Notes under the pieces: model-generated
The model's input: only the letters and a program-made list of their open reading frames with translations
The model's database searches: none
Told to the model about the DNA's origin: nothing
Translations under genes and position numbers: made by a program
Part shown: positions 8,241-18,210 of the stretch, in pieces
How the letters are laid out: each line of letters begins with the position of its first letter
How positions within the stretch are numbered: the first letter of the stretch is position 1
Origin: Lactobacillus kalixensis DSM 16043
GTDB lineage: Bacteria; Bacillota; Bacilli; Lactobacillales; Lactobacillaceae
Assembly (NCBI RefSeq): GCF_001434335.1
Contig: NZ_AZFM01000018.1
Location: 1-39,257, forward strand
DNA: 39,257 nt
Reading direction: 5' to 3'

Positions 8241-9161
8241 ATGAGTAAAAGGAAAAAGATAGCTTTAATAGAGCTTATTATACTTGTGTCAACAATAATA
8301 ATATGTAATTTCATAATTAACAATAACAGCAATCAAAAATATAAACATAGTAGTAATGCTTCTACAGTTATAATCGGTTCAAAAAATTTCACCGAAAGCA
8401 AAATAGTGATGCAAATTTGGGCTGACGCATTAAAAAAAGAAGGTTTCAATGTCCGAACCAAGCCTAATATTTCAAGCTCAGTAGTCTACCAAGCAATCAG
8501 GTCTAAGCAAGTTACTTTATATCCAGAATATACAGGAACAATTGCACTTTCTTATTTAAACAAAAATATCGTAGGCAAAAACGAAAAGCAAATCGCGACT
8601 ATTGCTAGAAACGGTGTTCAAAAAGAAGGTTTAACAACTTTATCATACGCTCCAGGTAATGATGCTCAAGGTATCGCCATCAGAACAAGCATAGCTAAGA
8701 GATACGGCATTAAGAATATTAGTGATTTGCAAAAGAAAGCAAATAAGATTAGATTTGCATCACAAGGTGAATTTGACAAACGTGAAGATGGTATTCTAGG
8801 CCTTGAAAAAGTTTACGGTAAGTTCAATTTCAAAAATCACAAGGTCTACGACCCAAGTTTGAAGTACCAAATCCTTGAAAAAGGTGAAGGCGACATCACT
8901 CCCGCATCAACTACAGAAGGTCAGCTTGCGACAGGTAAATACTTTGCTTTAACTGATAACAAGCATTTCTGGCCACCATATAACCTTGTACCACTTATTA
9001 GAAAATCAACTCTTGATTCAGATCCACGAATTGCAAAGATTCTTAATAAGGTTAACAAGAAGCTAACCACAAAGGAATTACAAAACTTGAACAAGCAAGT
9101 CGATGTTGATGGTCATAGTTACCAATATGTCGCAAGCAAGTGGGTTGAAGAGAACTATTAG
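8241..9161 (+). CDS. Osmoprotectant (glycine betaine/choline-type) ABC transporter, substrate-binding protein
   Basis: The 306 residues have an N-terminal membrane segment (about residues 8-26) and an OpuAC-type binding domain starting at VIIGSKNFTESKIVMQIW. This is followed by YPEYTGTIALSYL and, later, FASQGEFDKREDG; family members bind betaine, carnitine or choline. The one N-terminal Cys sits in TIIICN, a poor lipobox, so the protein may be held by an uncleaved anchor. It is the first gene of a four-gene operon in the order binding protein, permease, ATPase, permease, as in YehZYXW. The exact substrate cannot be read from sequence. Confidence 0.88.
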   Translation: MSKRKKIALIELIILVSTIIICNFIINNNSNQKYKHSSNASTVIIGSKNFTESKIVMQIWADALKKEGFNVRTKPNISSSVVYQAIRSKQVTLYPEYTGTIALSYLNKNIVGKNEKQIATIARNGVQKEGLTTLSYAPGNDAQGIAIRTSIAKRYGIKNISDLQKKANKIRFASQGEFDKREDGILGLEKVYGKFNFKNHKVYDPSLKYQILEKGEGDITPASTTEGQLATGKYFALTDNKHFWPPYNLVPLIRKSTLDSDPRIAKILNKVNKKLTTKELQNLNKQVDVDGHSYQYVASKWVEENY

Positions 9162-9190
9162 AATTTAACTAGCTTAAAGGACGGTAAAAC

Positions 9191-9835
9191 ATGATTAATC
9201 AAATAATTAATTATTTTCAAACATCATCAGGTGAGTATTGGGGCTATGTTGGACAGCACCTTTTCCTGAGCTTCACATCTTTAATTATTGCGATGATCAT
9301 TGCTTTACCCTTAGGTTATTTAGGTTCAAGAAATCGCTTTGTTGCTCAATTTTGTCAAACTTTTAGTCAACTACTTAGAATCATTCCTAGTCTAGCACTA
9401 TTATTCATTCTGATTCCTTTTATTGGAACAGGCTATACACCAGCATTAATTGCATTAGTAGTCTTAGCTTTGCCACCACTTTTCGTCAATACAATCCTTG
9501 GATTTAATGAGGTTTCACCAACGTTAAAAGAAGTGGGATTGTCCCTGGGTATGAATCAGACGCAATTACTTAAACAAATCACTTTTCCGCTAGCATTACC
9601 TTATATTCTTAACGGAATCAAGTTAGCGTTAGTTGAAGTAATCGCTAGCGCCACTTTGGCAACCTATATTGGTGCGGGTGGCCTCGGAACTCTGATCTTC
9701 ACTGGTCTTGGTTTATATAAAATACAATATGTCGTTATCGGCGCAGTCAGCGTCGCTCTTTTATCATTAATCTCAATGATTTTATTAGATTTAGCCATTA
9801 GAAAGGTTAGAGAAAATGAGCAATTCAATTATTAA
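9191..9835 (+). CDS. Osmoprotectant ABC transporter, permease 1
   Basis: The 214-residue integral membrane protein has about five or six spans. The EAA-type loop EVGLSLGMNQTQLLKQITFPLALP (about residues 116-139) contacts the ATPase, and the conserved TYIGAGGLGTLIFTGL follows it. AAAGGA precedes the ATG. Its end overlaps the ATPase gene by 20 bases, indicating translational coupling. It should form a heterodimeric channel with the second permease, encoded after the ATPase. Confidence 0.9.
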   Translation: MINQIINYFQTSSGEYWGYVGQHLFLSFTSLIIAMIIALPLGYLGSRNRFVAQFCQTFSQLLRIIPSLALLFILIPFIGTGYTPALIALVVLALPPLFVNTILGFNEVSPTLKEVGLSLGMNQTQLLKQITFPLALPYILNGIKLALVEVIASATLATYIGAGGLGTLIFTGLGLYKIQYVVIGAVSVALLSLISMILLDLAIRKVRENEQFNY

Positions 9836-10586
9836 ATTCAAGCATGTTGCCAAAAAATACGATAAGAAAGAAATTATCTCTGACCTAAATTTTGAGATTA
9901 AAAAAGGTGAGTTTATTACCGTTCTTGGTTCCTCAGGATCTGGTAAAACTACCACATTAAAGATGATCAATGGTCTTGAAAAACCAACTTCTGGTGAAAT
10001 TATCGTCAATGGTGAAAATCTGAAAAATGCTAATTTGGTAAACTTGCGGCGCCATATCGGCTATGTTGTCCAATCAATTGGTTTATTCCCACACATGACA
10101 ATTGCACAGAATATTGCCGTCACACCGAAGTTGTTGGGGTGGAGTCAAGACAAGATTGATCAGACTGTTTCAAAGCTTCTTGAAGTAGTCGGACTTGAAG
10201 ATGCCCGCTTTAAGGATGCTTATCCATCTCAATTATCCGGCGGACAGCAACAAAGAGTAGGGGTAGCACGAGCATTATCAACCAATCCACCAATTATGTT
10301 GTTTGATGAACCATTTTCTGCTCTTGATGCAATCACTCGCCAAAATCTGCAGCAAGAATTAAAAACTTTACATAAAAATTTAAATGACAAAACTTTTTTC
10401 TTCGTTACTCACGACATCAACGAAGCACTTTTCTTAGGCGATCGCGTTATGGTAATGAATAACGGTATGATTGAACAATTCGATACACCTGAAAATCTAA
10501 TCGATCATCCTGCAACTCAATACGTCAGCGATTTACTCGGAACAGTTCAGCAGAACAAGAATTTATGGGAGCATTTCAATGATTAA
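9816..10586 (+). CDS. Osmoprotectant ABC transporter, ATP-binding protein without CBS domains
   Basis: The 256 residues hold a complete nucleotide-binding domain: Walker A GSSGSGKTTT (about residues 38-47), the Q-loop in GYVVQSIGLFPHMT, signature LSGGQQQR, Walker B IMLFDEPFSALD and switch His in THDINEA. The protein ends soon after the domain. OpuCA/OpuAA-type ATPases of about 380-400 residues carry two C-terminal CBS domains that sense ionic strength; these are missing. The length fits YehX-like ATPases better. It overlaps both neighbouring permease genes. Confidence 0.92.
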   Translation: MSNSIIKFKHVAKKYDKKEIISDLNFEIKKGEFITVLGSSGSGKTTTLKMINGLEKPTSGEIIVNGENLKNANLVNLRRHIGYVVQSIGLFPHMTIAQNIAVTPKLLGWSQDKIDQTVSKLLEVVGLEDARFKDAYPSQLSGGQQQRVGVARALSTNPPIMLFDEPFSALDAITRQNLQQELKTLHKNLNDKTFFFVTHDINEALFLGDRVMVMNNGMIEQFDTPENLIDHPATQYVSDLLGTVQQNKNLWEHFND

Positions 10587-11226
10587 ATATTGGCAAGAAA
10601 ATTCACAACATATGATTCTGTTGGCAAGCCAACATGGACAGATGGTTTTGGCAGCCCTTTTAATCGCATTTGTAATTGCGGTAGTCATCATTTATTTTTG
10701 TTTAAGAAAAGAGAACTGGCTTAATTCATTAATTTATGTTTTTTCATTATTATATTCAGTTCCCAGCTACGCTTTCTTTGCATTACTTATCCCAGTCACA
10801 GGTCTAGGTACTACCACAGCAATTATAGTTTTGGCTTGTTATAATGAATACGTGCTGCTGAGAACATTTATTACAGGAATCCGCGGTGTCGATCCTGATT
10901 ACATCGAAGTGGCAAAAGGGTTAGGTATGACGGACCGCGAAGTTTTCTTTAAAGTTCAATTACCATTAGCAATGCCGTCAATCTTTTCTGGGTTACAAGT
11001 CGCACTTGCTTCAACAATGGCGATTGCAACAATTGCATCAACCATTAGTGCAGGTGGGCTTGGTGATTTGATGTTTGAAGGTTTGCAAACTAATAATGCT
11101 GTTCCAATTCTTTGGGGAACGATTCTAACTATCGCATTAACGCTTATTTTTATCGTGATTTTAAATTTAATTAAAACTCTGATCTTAAGCGAAGGATTAA
11201 CAGTAAAAGAAAATTATCATAAATAA
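10579..11226 (+). CDS. Osmoprotectant ABC transporter, permease 2
   Basis: The 215-residue permease has about six membrane segments and an EAA loop (EVAKGLGMTDREVFFKVQLPLAMP, about residues 114-137). TISAGGLGDLMFEGL parallels the conserved block of permease 1. It overlaps the ATPase gene by eight bases, and GGGAG precedes its ATG. It is the last gene of the operon and is followed directly by a terminator. Confidence 0.9.
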   Translation: MIKYWQENSQHMILLASQHGQMVLAALLIAFVIAVVIIYFCLRKENWLNSLIYVFSLLYSVPSYAFFALLIPVTGLGTTTAIIVLACYNEYVLLRTFITGIRGVDPDYIEVAKGLGMTDREVFFKVQLPLAMPSIFSGLQVALASTMAIATIASTISAGGLGDLMFEGLQTNNAVPILWGTILTIALTLIFIVILNLIKTLILSEGLTVKENYHK

Positions 11227-11229
11227 ACA

Positions 11230-11270
11230 AATAAGAAGCTAATGATTTTGATTACTAGCTTCTTATTTTT
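11230..11270 (+). terminator. Terminator of the osmoprotectant operon
   Basis: The perfect 12-bp stem AATAAGAAGCTA / TAGCTTCTTATT (11230-11241 with 11256-11267) is followed by T. The A-rich left side may let it serve the convergent ppsA too. Confidence 0.85.
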
Positions 11271-11299
11271 GTAACACGAATTTCTTTTAATTAGTTATT

Positions 11300-13738
11300 T
11301 TACCATTCATAATTGGTAGGATCTTGCCGACCTAAACCAGTTGCATGGTCTAACAAGATTCTTTGTTCATAATGAGCAACATTTAACTTGGTTTGCTTTA
11401 CCATATCAGGGTTAACTGAAACATAGTCAATGCCACTTCTTACCAAGAATTCAGTGAATTCTGGGTATTCAGAAGGCGCTTGACCACAGATTGAAACAGT
11501 CTTACCATCCTTGTGAGCAACCTTGATCAAATGACGAATTGCACGTTTTACTGCCAAGTTTCTTTCATCAAATAATCTAGCAACTGTATCATTATTGCGG
11601 TCACACCCCAAAATAAGCATTGTCAAATCATTTGAGCCAATTGAATAGCCATCAACGAACTCGTTGAATTGATCAGCCAAAATAATGTTTGAAGGAATTT
11701 CGGCCATCATGTAAATCTTAAAGTTGGCACTTCTTACTAATCCTTCTTCAGCCATAATTTGAGTTACTTTTCTGGCTTCGTCAACAGTTCTGCAGAATGG
11801 AATCATTACATTTAAGTTTGTTAAGCCATATTCTTCACGAACCTTCTTAACTGCCTTAACTTCAAGCTTGAAAGCATTAATATACTTAGGATCATAGTAT
11901 CTAGATGCACCACGCCAACCTAATAAGTCAGCAGATTCATGAGGTTCGTATTTTTCTCCACCCTTTAAATTACGATATTCACTTGACTTAAAATCAGAAA
12001 ATCTCAGCACAATTGGACGAGGTGACATTGCTCTTGCAACTTTACCAATACCACTAGCAAGTTCGTTGACAACTTTTTCTGGATGACCAGAGTCAATTAA
12101 GTAAAGTGGGTGCTCATGAATATATGAAGTCCACAAGAATTCTTCTCTCATTAAGCCAATCCCATCAGCAGGTAGAGCTGAATACTTTTCTGCCAAATCA
12201 GGATTACCAAGATTCATCATGACTTTAGTTGCTGTAGGAGGGAAGTATTCTGCTTGAACAGGTTGATTACTTACTTGAGCAGTTGGTGCTTTTGGTTTTA
12301 AGGCGTCAATAATATCACCTTTGTAAACTACACCGTTCTTAGCATCAACAGTAATCATTTCACCATCTTTAAGGACTTCGGTAGCTTTCACACCATTACT
12401 TGTAGTACCAACGATACATGGTATTTGCATTTCTCGAGAAACAATGGCTGCATGACAAGTCATCCCACCGTTATTTGTGATAATTGCCTTAGCTTTTTGC
12501 ATAGCTGGAACCCAGTCAGGTGAAGTCATTAAAGTAACTAAGATTTCACCTTTCTTGAATTGATCGATATCTTCTGGATTATCAATTACATGAACACGAC
12601 CACTTGCAAGACCTGGAGCAGCAGTCAGTCCTCTTAAGATTACTTCTGCATTAGAAATATCCGTACTTGATTGACTTGAAGAATTATCTTGCTTGCTCCT
12701 GTTTCTTTGTGACCAAACAGTTTCAGGGCGAGCTTGAACGACCCAAACTTTATTAGTTCTTGAATCAACTGCCCACTCCATATCCATATAGCAGCCATAA
12801 TGCTTTTCAATCGTTTTAGCATAACTAGCAAGTTCAACAACTTGTTGATCAGTTAATGAAGCTTCTTGTTGCTTATCTTCTGGAACATTAACTTCGTGAA
12901 CTCCGCCATTAGGTTCTCTAATTAGTTCAATTTTCTTAGTAGTAATTGCTTTAGACTTAATAGTTAAGTCAGATTTGTTTACTACAAAGTGATCTGGAGT
13001 TACCTTACCTGAAACGATGTATTCACCCAATCCCCAAATAGAGTCGATAACGATAACTGAATCGTCTCCGTTTGAAACGTTAACAGTAAACATAATACCT
13101 GACGACTTGGAGAAAACTTGCATTTGCACTGCAGCAGATAAAGCTACTTTTTGATATGGGAATTGTGCCTTATGACGATAGTAAGTAGCACGATCAGTAA
13201 AGAGGGAAGCATAACATTCCTTAACTTTTTGTACAACTTCATCTGCACCACGGACATTCAAATAAGTATCTTGTTGTCCAGCAAAACTAGCATTTGGCAA
13301 ATCTTCAGCGGTTGCACTAGAGCGAACAGCAACGAATGGATCTTTTTGATCCATTTTCTTTGCTAATTGAAGATATGAACTCTTGATATTTTCAGCTAAA
13401 TCTTCTGGCATAGGTGTTTCCACCATAATCTTTCGAATTTTCGAACAGACTTCATGCAATTCTTCCGTGTTTTCATAGTCTTTAATACTGTTAAGTAATT
13501 CGCTAACTTTTTTATCCAAACCCGTTGAGTTCAAAAAATAGCGATAGGCGTGAGCTGTAGTCGCAAAGCCATAAGGGACAGGAATATTAGTCGAAGAAGT
13601 CATTTCTCCAAGTGAGGATGATTTTCCTCCAACTAATGCAACATCTTCACGATGAAGCTCATCAAACCACAATACATCCTTTTCAGCACGGGGATCAGAA
13701 TTAACATTTACAGAACTAATAATTTTGGTTTCAGTCAT
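11300..13738 (-). CDS. ppsA: Phosphoenolpyruvate synthase (pyruvate, water dikinase)
   Basis: The enzyme makes PEP from pyruvate, ATP and water, the reverse of the last glycolytic step. At 812 residues it has family length. It has the N-terminal ATP-grasp domain (ALVGGKSSSLGEM, about residues 34-46; VRSSATAEDLPNASFAGQQD). The swivelling phosphohistidine domain has GGMTCHAAIV with His429. The C-terminal PEP/pyruvate barrel has AEIPSNIILADQF, and GQAPSEYPEF with the expected active-site-region Gly in place of the Cys of PpdK. A cre-like palindrome lies about 50 bases upstream, suggesting CcpA control. No PEP synthase regulatory protein is adjacent. Confidence 0.93.
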   Translation of the reverse strand: MTETKIISSVNVNSDPRAEKDVLWFDELHREDVALVGGKSSSLGEMTSSTNIPVPYGFATTAHAYRYFLNSTGLDKKVSELLNSIKDYENTEELHEVCSKIRKIMVETPMPEDLAENIKSSYLQLAKKMDQKDPFVAVRSSATAEDLPNASFAGQQDTYLNVRGADEVVQKVKECYASLFTDRATYYRHKAQFPYQKVALSAAVQMQVFSKSSGIMFTVNVSNGDDSVIVIDSIWGLGEYIVSGKVTPDHFVVNKSDLTIKSKAITTKKIELIREPNGGVHEVNVPEDKQQEASLTDQQVVELASYAKTIEKHYGCYMDMEWAVDSRTNKVWVVQARPETVWSQRNRSKQDNSSSQSSTDISNAEVILRGLTAAPGLASGRVHVIDNPEDIDQFKKGEILVTLMTSPDWVPAMQKAKAIITNNGGMTCHAAIVSREMQIPCIVGTTSNGVKATEVLKDGEMITVDAKNGVVYKGDIIDALKPKAPTAQVSNQPVQAEYFPPTATKVMMNLGNPDLAEKYSALPADGIGLMREEFLWTSYIHEHPLYLIDSGHPEKVVNELASGIGKVARAMSPRPIVLRFSDFKSSEYRNLKGGEKYEPHESADLLGWRGASRYYDPKYINAFKLEVKAVKKVREEYGLTNLNVMIPFCRTVDEARKVTQIMAEEGLVRSANFKIYMMAEIPSNIILADQFNEFVDGYSIGSNDLTMLILGCDRNNDTVARLFDERNLAVKRAIRHLIKVAHKDGKTVSICGQAPSEYPEFTEFLVRSGIDYVSVNPDMVKQTKLNVAHYEQRILLDHATGLGRQDPTNYEW

Positions 13739-13787
13739 AATAGTTACCTCTCGAATTACGACAAAAGCAATAGTACCTCAGAAACGC

Positions 13788-13803
13788 TGTAAGCGCTTCT
13801 ACA
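13788..13803. promoter_or_regulatory. cre-like CcpA site upstream of ppsA
   Basis: TGTAAGCGCTTCTACA has TGTA/TACA ends around an AGCGCT core. It differs from the strict cre consensus at two positions in one half, while the other half is perfect. Its place between ppsA and its probable promoter fits glucose repression of a gluconeogenic gene. Confidence 0.5.
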
Positions 13804-13973
13804 TGACTGATTTTATTATTAAAATGATATATTCACAAGCAAAACGACTTACTCATGAAATAACATAAAGCCTGATATTAAAAGACTTTACTAACATCTT
13901 AGGTAAAAAATTATTAATTAATAAATAAAAATAAAGTTTTAAATTTTCCATAGTTAAACAAAAATACACACAC

Positions 13974-13979
13974 TATAAT
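13974..13979 (+). promoter_or_regulatory. -10 box (TATAAT) for the acetyltransferase gene
   Basis: A perfect TATAAT lies 38 bases before the ATG at 14017; the -35 region is weak. The rest of the 278-bp gap after ppsA holds only the cre-like site. Confidence 0.4.
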
Positions 13980-14016
13980 TTACTTATTCAATAAAATAAA
14001 AATAATGGAGAACATT

Positions 14017-14631
14017 ATGGAAGATAACACAAAAAAGATGCTCGCAGGTGAACCGTACCGTCCAGATACAGAAGAATTATCTGGTTTTTCAAGTTTAGCT
14101 CACCGGTTATGCCGTGACTATAACATGCTGTCAGATACCGATCGCGATGAAAGAAACGCTATCATTGATAGGCTTTTCTCAGATCATGAGAAAGGCGTCT
14201 ACATTCAAGGACCACTTCAAGCTGATTATGGTCGTTTCACTCATTTGGGTGAAAACTTTTATTCTAATTTCAACTTGACCATTCTTGATACTTGTCCTGT
14301 CACTTTCGGTAAAAATGTGATGGTAGGGCCCAATTGTACATTTGCTACACCAATTCATCCGCTACTTCCTGAGCAACGAAACGCTCGTATTCAAGAAGAT
14401 GGGAAACTAGCTGATTACGAATACGGTGCACCAATTACAGTAGGTGATAACTGTTGGTTTGCAAGTAACGTAACTGTGTGTGCTGGTGTAAAAATCGGTA
14501 ATGGCTGTGTCATTGCTGCCGGAGCAGTTGTTACTAGAGATATTCCTGATAATTCTCTAGCTATGGGTGTGCCTGCAAGAGTGGTTCGTGAAATCACTGA
14601 AAAAGACCGTTTGGATAATTATCCATATTAG
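14017..14631 (+). CDS. Maltose/galactoside O-acetyltransferase (hexapeptide repeat)
   Basis: The 204-residue enzyme transfers acetyl from acetyl-CoA to a sugar hydroxyl. Its N-terminal maltose-acetyltransferase domain has the opening MLAGEPYRPDTEEL. Left-handed beta-helix repeats follow (ILDTCPVTFGKNVMVGPNC, then ITVGDNCWFASNVTVCAGVKIGNGCVIAAGAVV). The catalytic His lies in ATPIHPLLPEQRN. The C-terminal GVPARVVREI is typical of LacA/Maa. The frame also has an ATG at 14005, but GGAG at 14007-14010 lies inside that extension and fits the ATG at 14017. The next gene begins nine bases after its stop. The natural acceptor is unknown. Confidence 0.9.
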   Translation: MEDNTKKMLAGEPYRPDTEELSGFSSLAHRLCRDYNMLSDTDRDERNAIIDRLFSDHEKGVYIQGPLQADYGRFTHLGENFYSNFNLTILDTCPVTFGKNVMVGPNCTFATPIHPLLPEQRNARIQEDGKLADYEYGAPITVGDNCWFASNVTVCAGVKIGNGCVIAAGAVVTRDIPDNSLAMGVPARVVREITEKDRLDNYPY

Positions 14632-14640
14632 GAGAGAAAA

Positions 14641-14844
14641 ATGGATATTATCATTTTAATTGGTGTCATTATCATGTTTATAAGCTTTTTCATTATGATT
14701 ATTAATACCAAGTACACGCCTTTTCATTGGCGGCAATACAGATCACGCAGTAAAAAATGGGCAGCGATTAGCTTGATATTATTATTGGTAGGTTTAGCGA
14801 TCATTATTTTGAAAGCTATGGCAAACGGGCAAATAAGATATTAA
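14641..14844 (+). CDS. Small two-helix membrane protein, unknown function
   Basis: This 67-residue protein has hydrophobic segments at about residues 3-22 and 41-60 separated by a basic loop (HWRQYRSRSKKW), which should be cytoplasmic. AGGAGAG stands directly upstream and the gene follows the acetyltransferase by nine bases, so the two are probably co-transcribed. No family was recognised. Confidence 0.65.
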   Translation: MDIIILIGVIIMFISFFIMIINTKYTPFHWRQYRSRSKKWAAISLILLLVGLAIIILKAMANGQIRY

Positions 14845-14870
14845 TATGTATAAAAATGCGGTAAAATAAC

Positions 14871-14876
14871 GTATAA
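14871..14876 (+). promoter_or_regulatory. -10 box for the acidic anchored protein
   Basis: A TATAAT-like box within ACGTATAATATAAC stands about 40 bases before the start at 14916. No good -35 was found. Confidence 0.35.
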
Positions 14877-14915
14877 TATAACTATGAAAGCGATTTAAAA
14901 GTGAGGTGCATATTT

Positions 14916-15176
14916 ATGAAGAAAAAAGCTCTTTTAGGTATTGGCATTGGATTTAGTGCGGCATTTTTAGCAGCATGTGCTGTTGTTAAGAGAATGTATG
15001 ATAAAGATTATGAAGGTGTTAGCTCTGCAGATCGTGGCGTATCACCGGTTGATGATGACGAATTGATTGAAGGCGAAGACGAAAAGCTCGAAGAAACTCA
15101 CGATCATGACGATGACGAAGTTAAAGATTTAAAAGCTGACGCCATTAACCACGGCTACAAGCCAATCGACTACTAA
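14916..15176 (+). CDS. Small acidic membrane-anchored protein, unknown function
   Basis: The 86 residues begin KKKALLGIGIGFSAAFLAACAVV, a single hydrophobic anchor that ends in a lipobox-like LAAC. A strongly acidic tail (EGEDEKLEETHDHDDDEVKD) and a final GYKPIDY follow. It could be a lipoprotein or simply a type II anchored protein. The frame extends to a GTG at 14901, but GAGG at 14903-14906 marks the ATG at 14916. It ends at its own terminator. Confidence 0.65.
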   Translation: MKKKALLGIGIGFSAAFLAACAVVKRMYDKDYEGVSSADRGVSPVDDDELIEGEDEKLEETHDHDDDEVKDLKADAINHGYKPIDY

Positions 15177-15202
15177 AATAAAAAATTAATTACCCATTCA
15201 CT

Positions 15203-15237
15203 AAGATTCTTGTCCTTGAAAAGGCAAGAATCTTTTT
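15203..15237 (+). terminator. Intrinsic terminator
   Basis: AAGATTCTTG (15203-15212) pairs with CAAGAATCTT (15225-15234), followed by T. It ends the acidic-protein transcript. Confidence 0.85.
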
Positions 15238-15291
15238 AATATTATTTTTTGATAAAGGTATCACACTCAATCAGTAATACATTTCAAGCCA

Positions 15292-15331
15292 AACAAAAAT
15301 GCGGAGAGTTGCAACTCTTCGCATTTTTGTT
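15292..15331 (-). terminator. Terminator of treB
   Basis: A long hairpin (AACAAAAATGCG / CGCATTTTTGTT, continuing as AGAGTT / AACTCT with one mismatch) lies nine bases after the treB stop on the minus strand. Confidence 0.85.
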
Positions 15332-15339
15332 CTATTCAA

Positions 15340-17277
<1,938 letters not shown>

Positions 17278-17301
17278 CTAAAGTTCAATTCTTAGAAAAT
17301 T

Positions 17302-17315
17302 TAAAAGCGTTTTCA
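17302..17315. promoter_or_regulatory. cre site (CcpA) upstream of treB
   Basis: TAAAAGCGTTTTCA matches the cre consensus TGWAANCGNTNWCA at all but the second base. It lies between the treB start and the central palindrome, where CcpA binding would block treB transcription. Confidence 0.7.
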
Positions 17316-17327
17316 TCTGAGCTCATA

Positions 17328-17365
17328 AATTATATTAAACTTGTATATACAAGTTTAATATAATT
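17328..17365. promoter_or_regulatory. Perfect 38-bp palindrome: TreR operator inside mirror-image treB and treR promoters
   Basis: Every base from 17328 to 17346 pairs with 17347-17365. The centre TTGTATATACAA (17341-17352) is the Bacillus-type TreR operator. Each end holds a TATAAT -10 box (17359-17364 on plus, 17329-17334 on minus) with TTAAAC as a weak -35 across the centre. One bound dimer could therefore control both directions equally. A second, 10-of-12 copy of the operator (TTGTATTTACAC) lies at 17419-17430. Confidence 0.8.
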
Positions 17366-17470
17366 ATTTTGAAAAAGTTTACATTGCTAATCTAATGGGA
17401 GATTAAAAATATTTTTACTTGTATTTACACCAGTGATATATTTAGATTGACTTAGAAAGGAATAACTAAT

Positions 17471-18196
17471 ATGGCAGAATCAAAAACTGATTTAATCGCT
17501 CAAGATATTGCTTCTAAAATTAAGCATGGACAATTTAAATCGCACGAATTTTTACCAAGTGAGAACCAATTAACCACTTTATATGGGACTTCTCGAGAAA
17601 CTATCAGAAAAGCCTTGGATCAACTCAATTCATTAGGACTGATTCAGAAAATAAAGGGGAAAGGTTCGCTAGTTTTAAATCTTGAAAAGTATTCTTTTCC
17701 TATTTCTGGGATAACTAGTTTTTCTGAACTAAATAAATCATTAGGAATGAAGGCACAAACAAAACTACTTAAGTTAGAAAAATGCGATGACTTGCCTCAA
17801 ATTTTTAAAGATAATTTTCCAGAACAAGACAAGCAAGCGGGCTTTTATCTGCGAAGATTGCGTTTAATTAATGGTGAGCCAGAAGTATTAGATTGCGATT
17901 ATTTATTTAATCCACCTATTGATACACTTCCTAGAGAAGCTGCAGAACATTCTATTTATGAATATTTTGAAAAAAAACTCAATTTAGATATCTCATATGC
18001 AACAAAAACCATTACAGTTGAAAAGATTAATCATGAATTACAAGATATCCTACAACTCTCTAATTCAACTGCTGTCTTAGTAGCTAGTCGCAATTTTTTA
18101 AACGATACATCTTTATTCCAACTAACTTTATCTTTTCATAATCCGAAGAAATTTAGATTCGTCGACTTTGCTCGAAGAAGAAAAATCAAATTATAA
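17471..18196 (+). CDS. treR: GntR/HutC-family trehalose operon repressor
   Basis: The 241-residue regulator has an N-terminal GntR winged helix (LIAQDIASKIKHGQF, LPSENQLTTLYGTSRETIRKALDQLNSLGLI, GKGSLV; about residues 8-70). A UTRA effector domain follows (about residues 90-235), which in TreR binds trehalose-6-phosphate. It precedes treC by 14 bases and faces treB, and a TTGTATATACAA operator lies in the shared promoter. AAAGGA precedes its ATG. It should repress treB and its own operon until trehalose-6-phosphate appears. Confidence 0.92.
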   Translation: MAESKTDLIAQDIASKIKHGQFKSHEFLPSENQLTTLYGTSRETIRKALDQLNSLGLIQKIKGKGSLVLNLEKYSFPISGITSFSELNKSLGMKAQTKLLKLEKCDDLPQIFKDNFPEQDKQAGFYLRRLRLINGEPEVLDCDYLFNPPIDTLPREAAEHSIYEYFEKKLNLDISYATKTITVEKINHELQDILQLSNSTAVLVASRNFLNDTSLFQLTLSFHNPKKFRFVDFARRRKIKL

Positions 18197-18210
18197 ATGG
18201 AGGAATTCTA

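Noticed and set aside
12640-13366. Open frames in other phases within ppsA
   Set aside because: ppsA is continuous with all domains intact; the alternative frames lack starts with ribosome-binding sites.
13788-13803. Palindrome as a TreR or PurR site
   Set aside because: The AGCGCT core with TGTA/TACA ends fits cre, not the TTGTATATACAA or PurR patterns.
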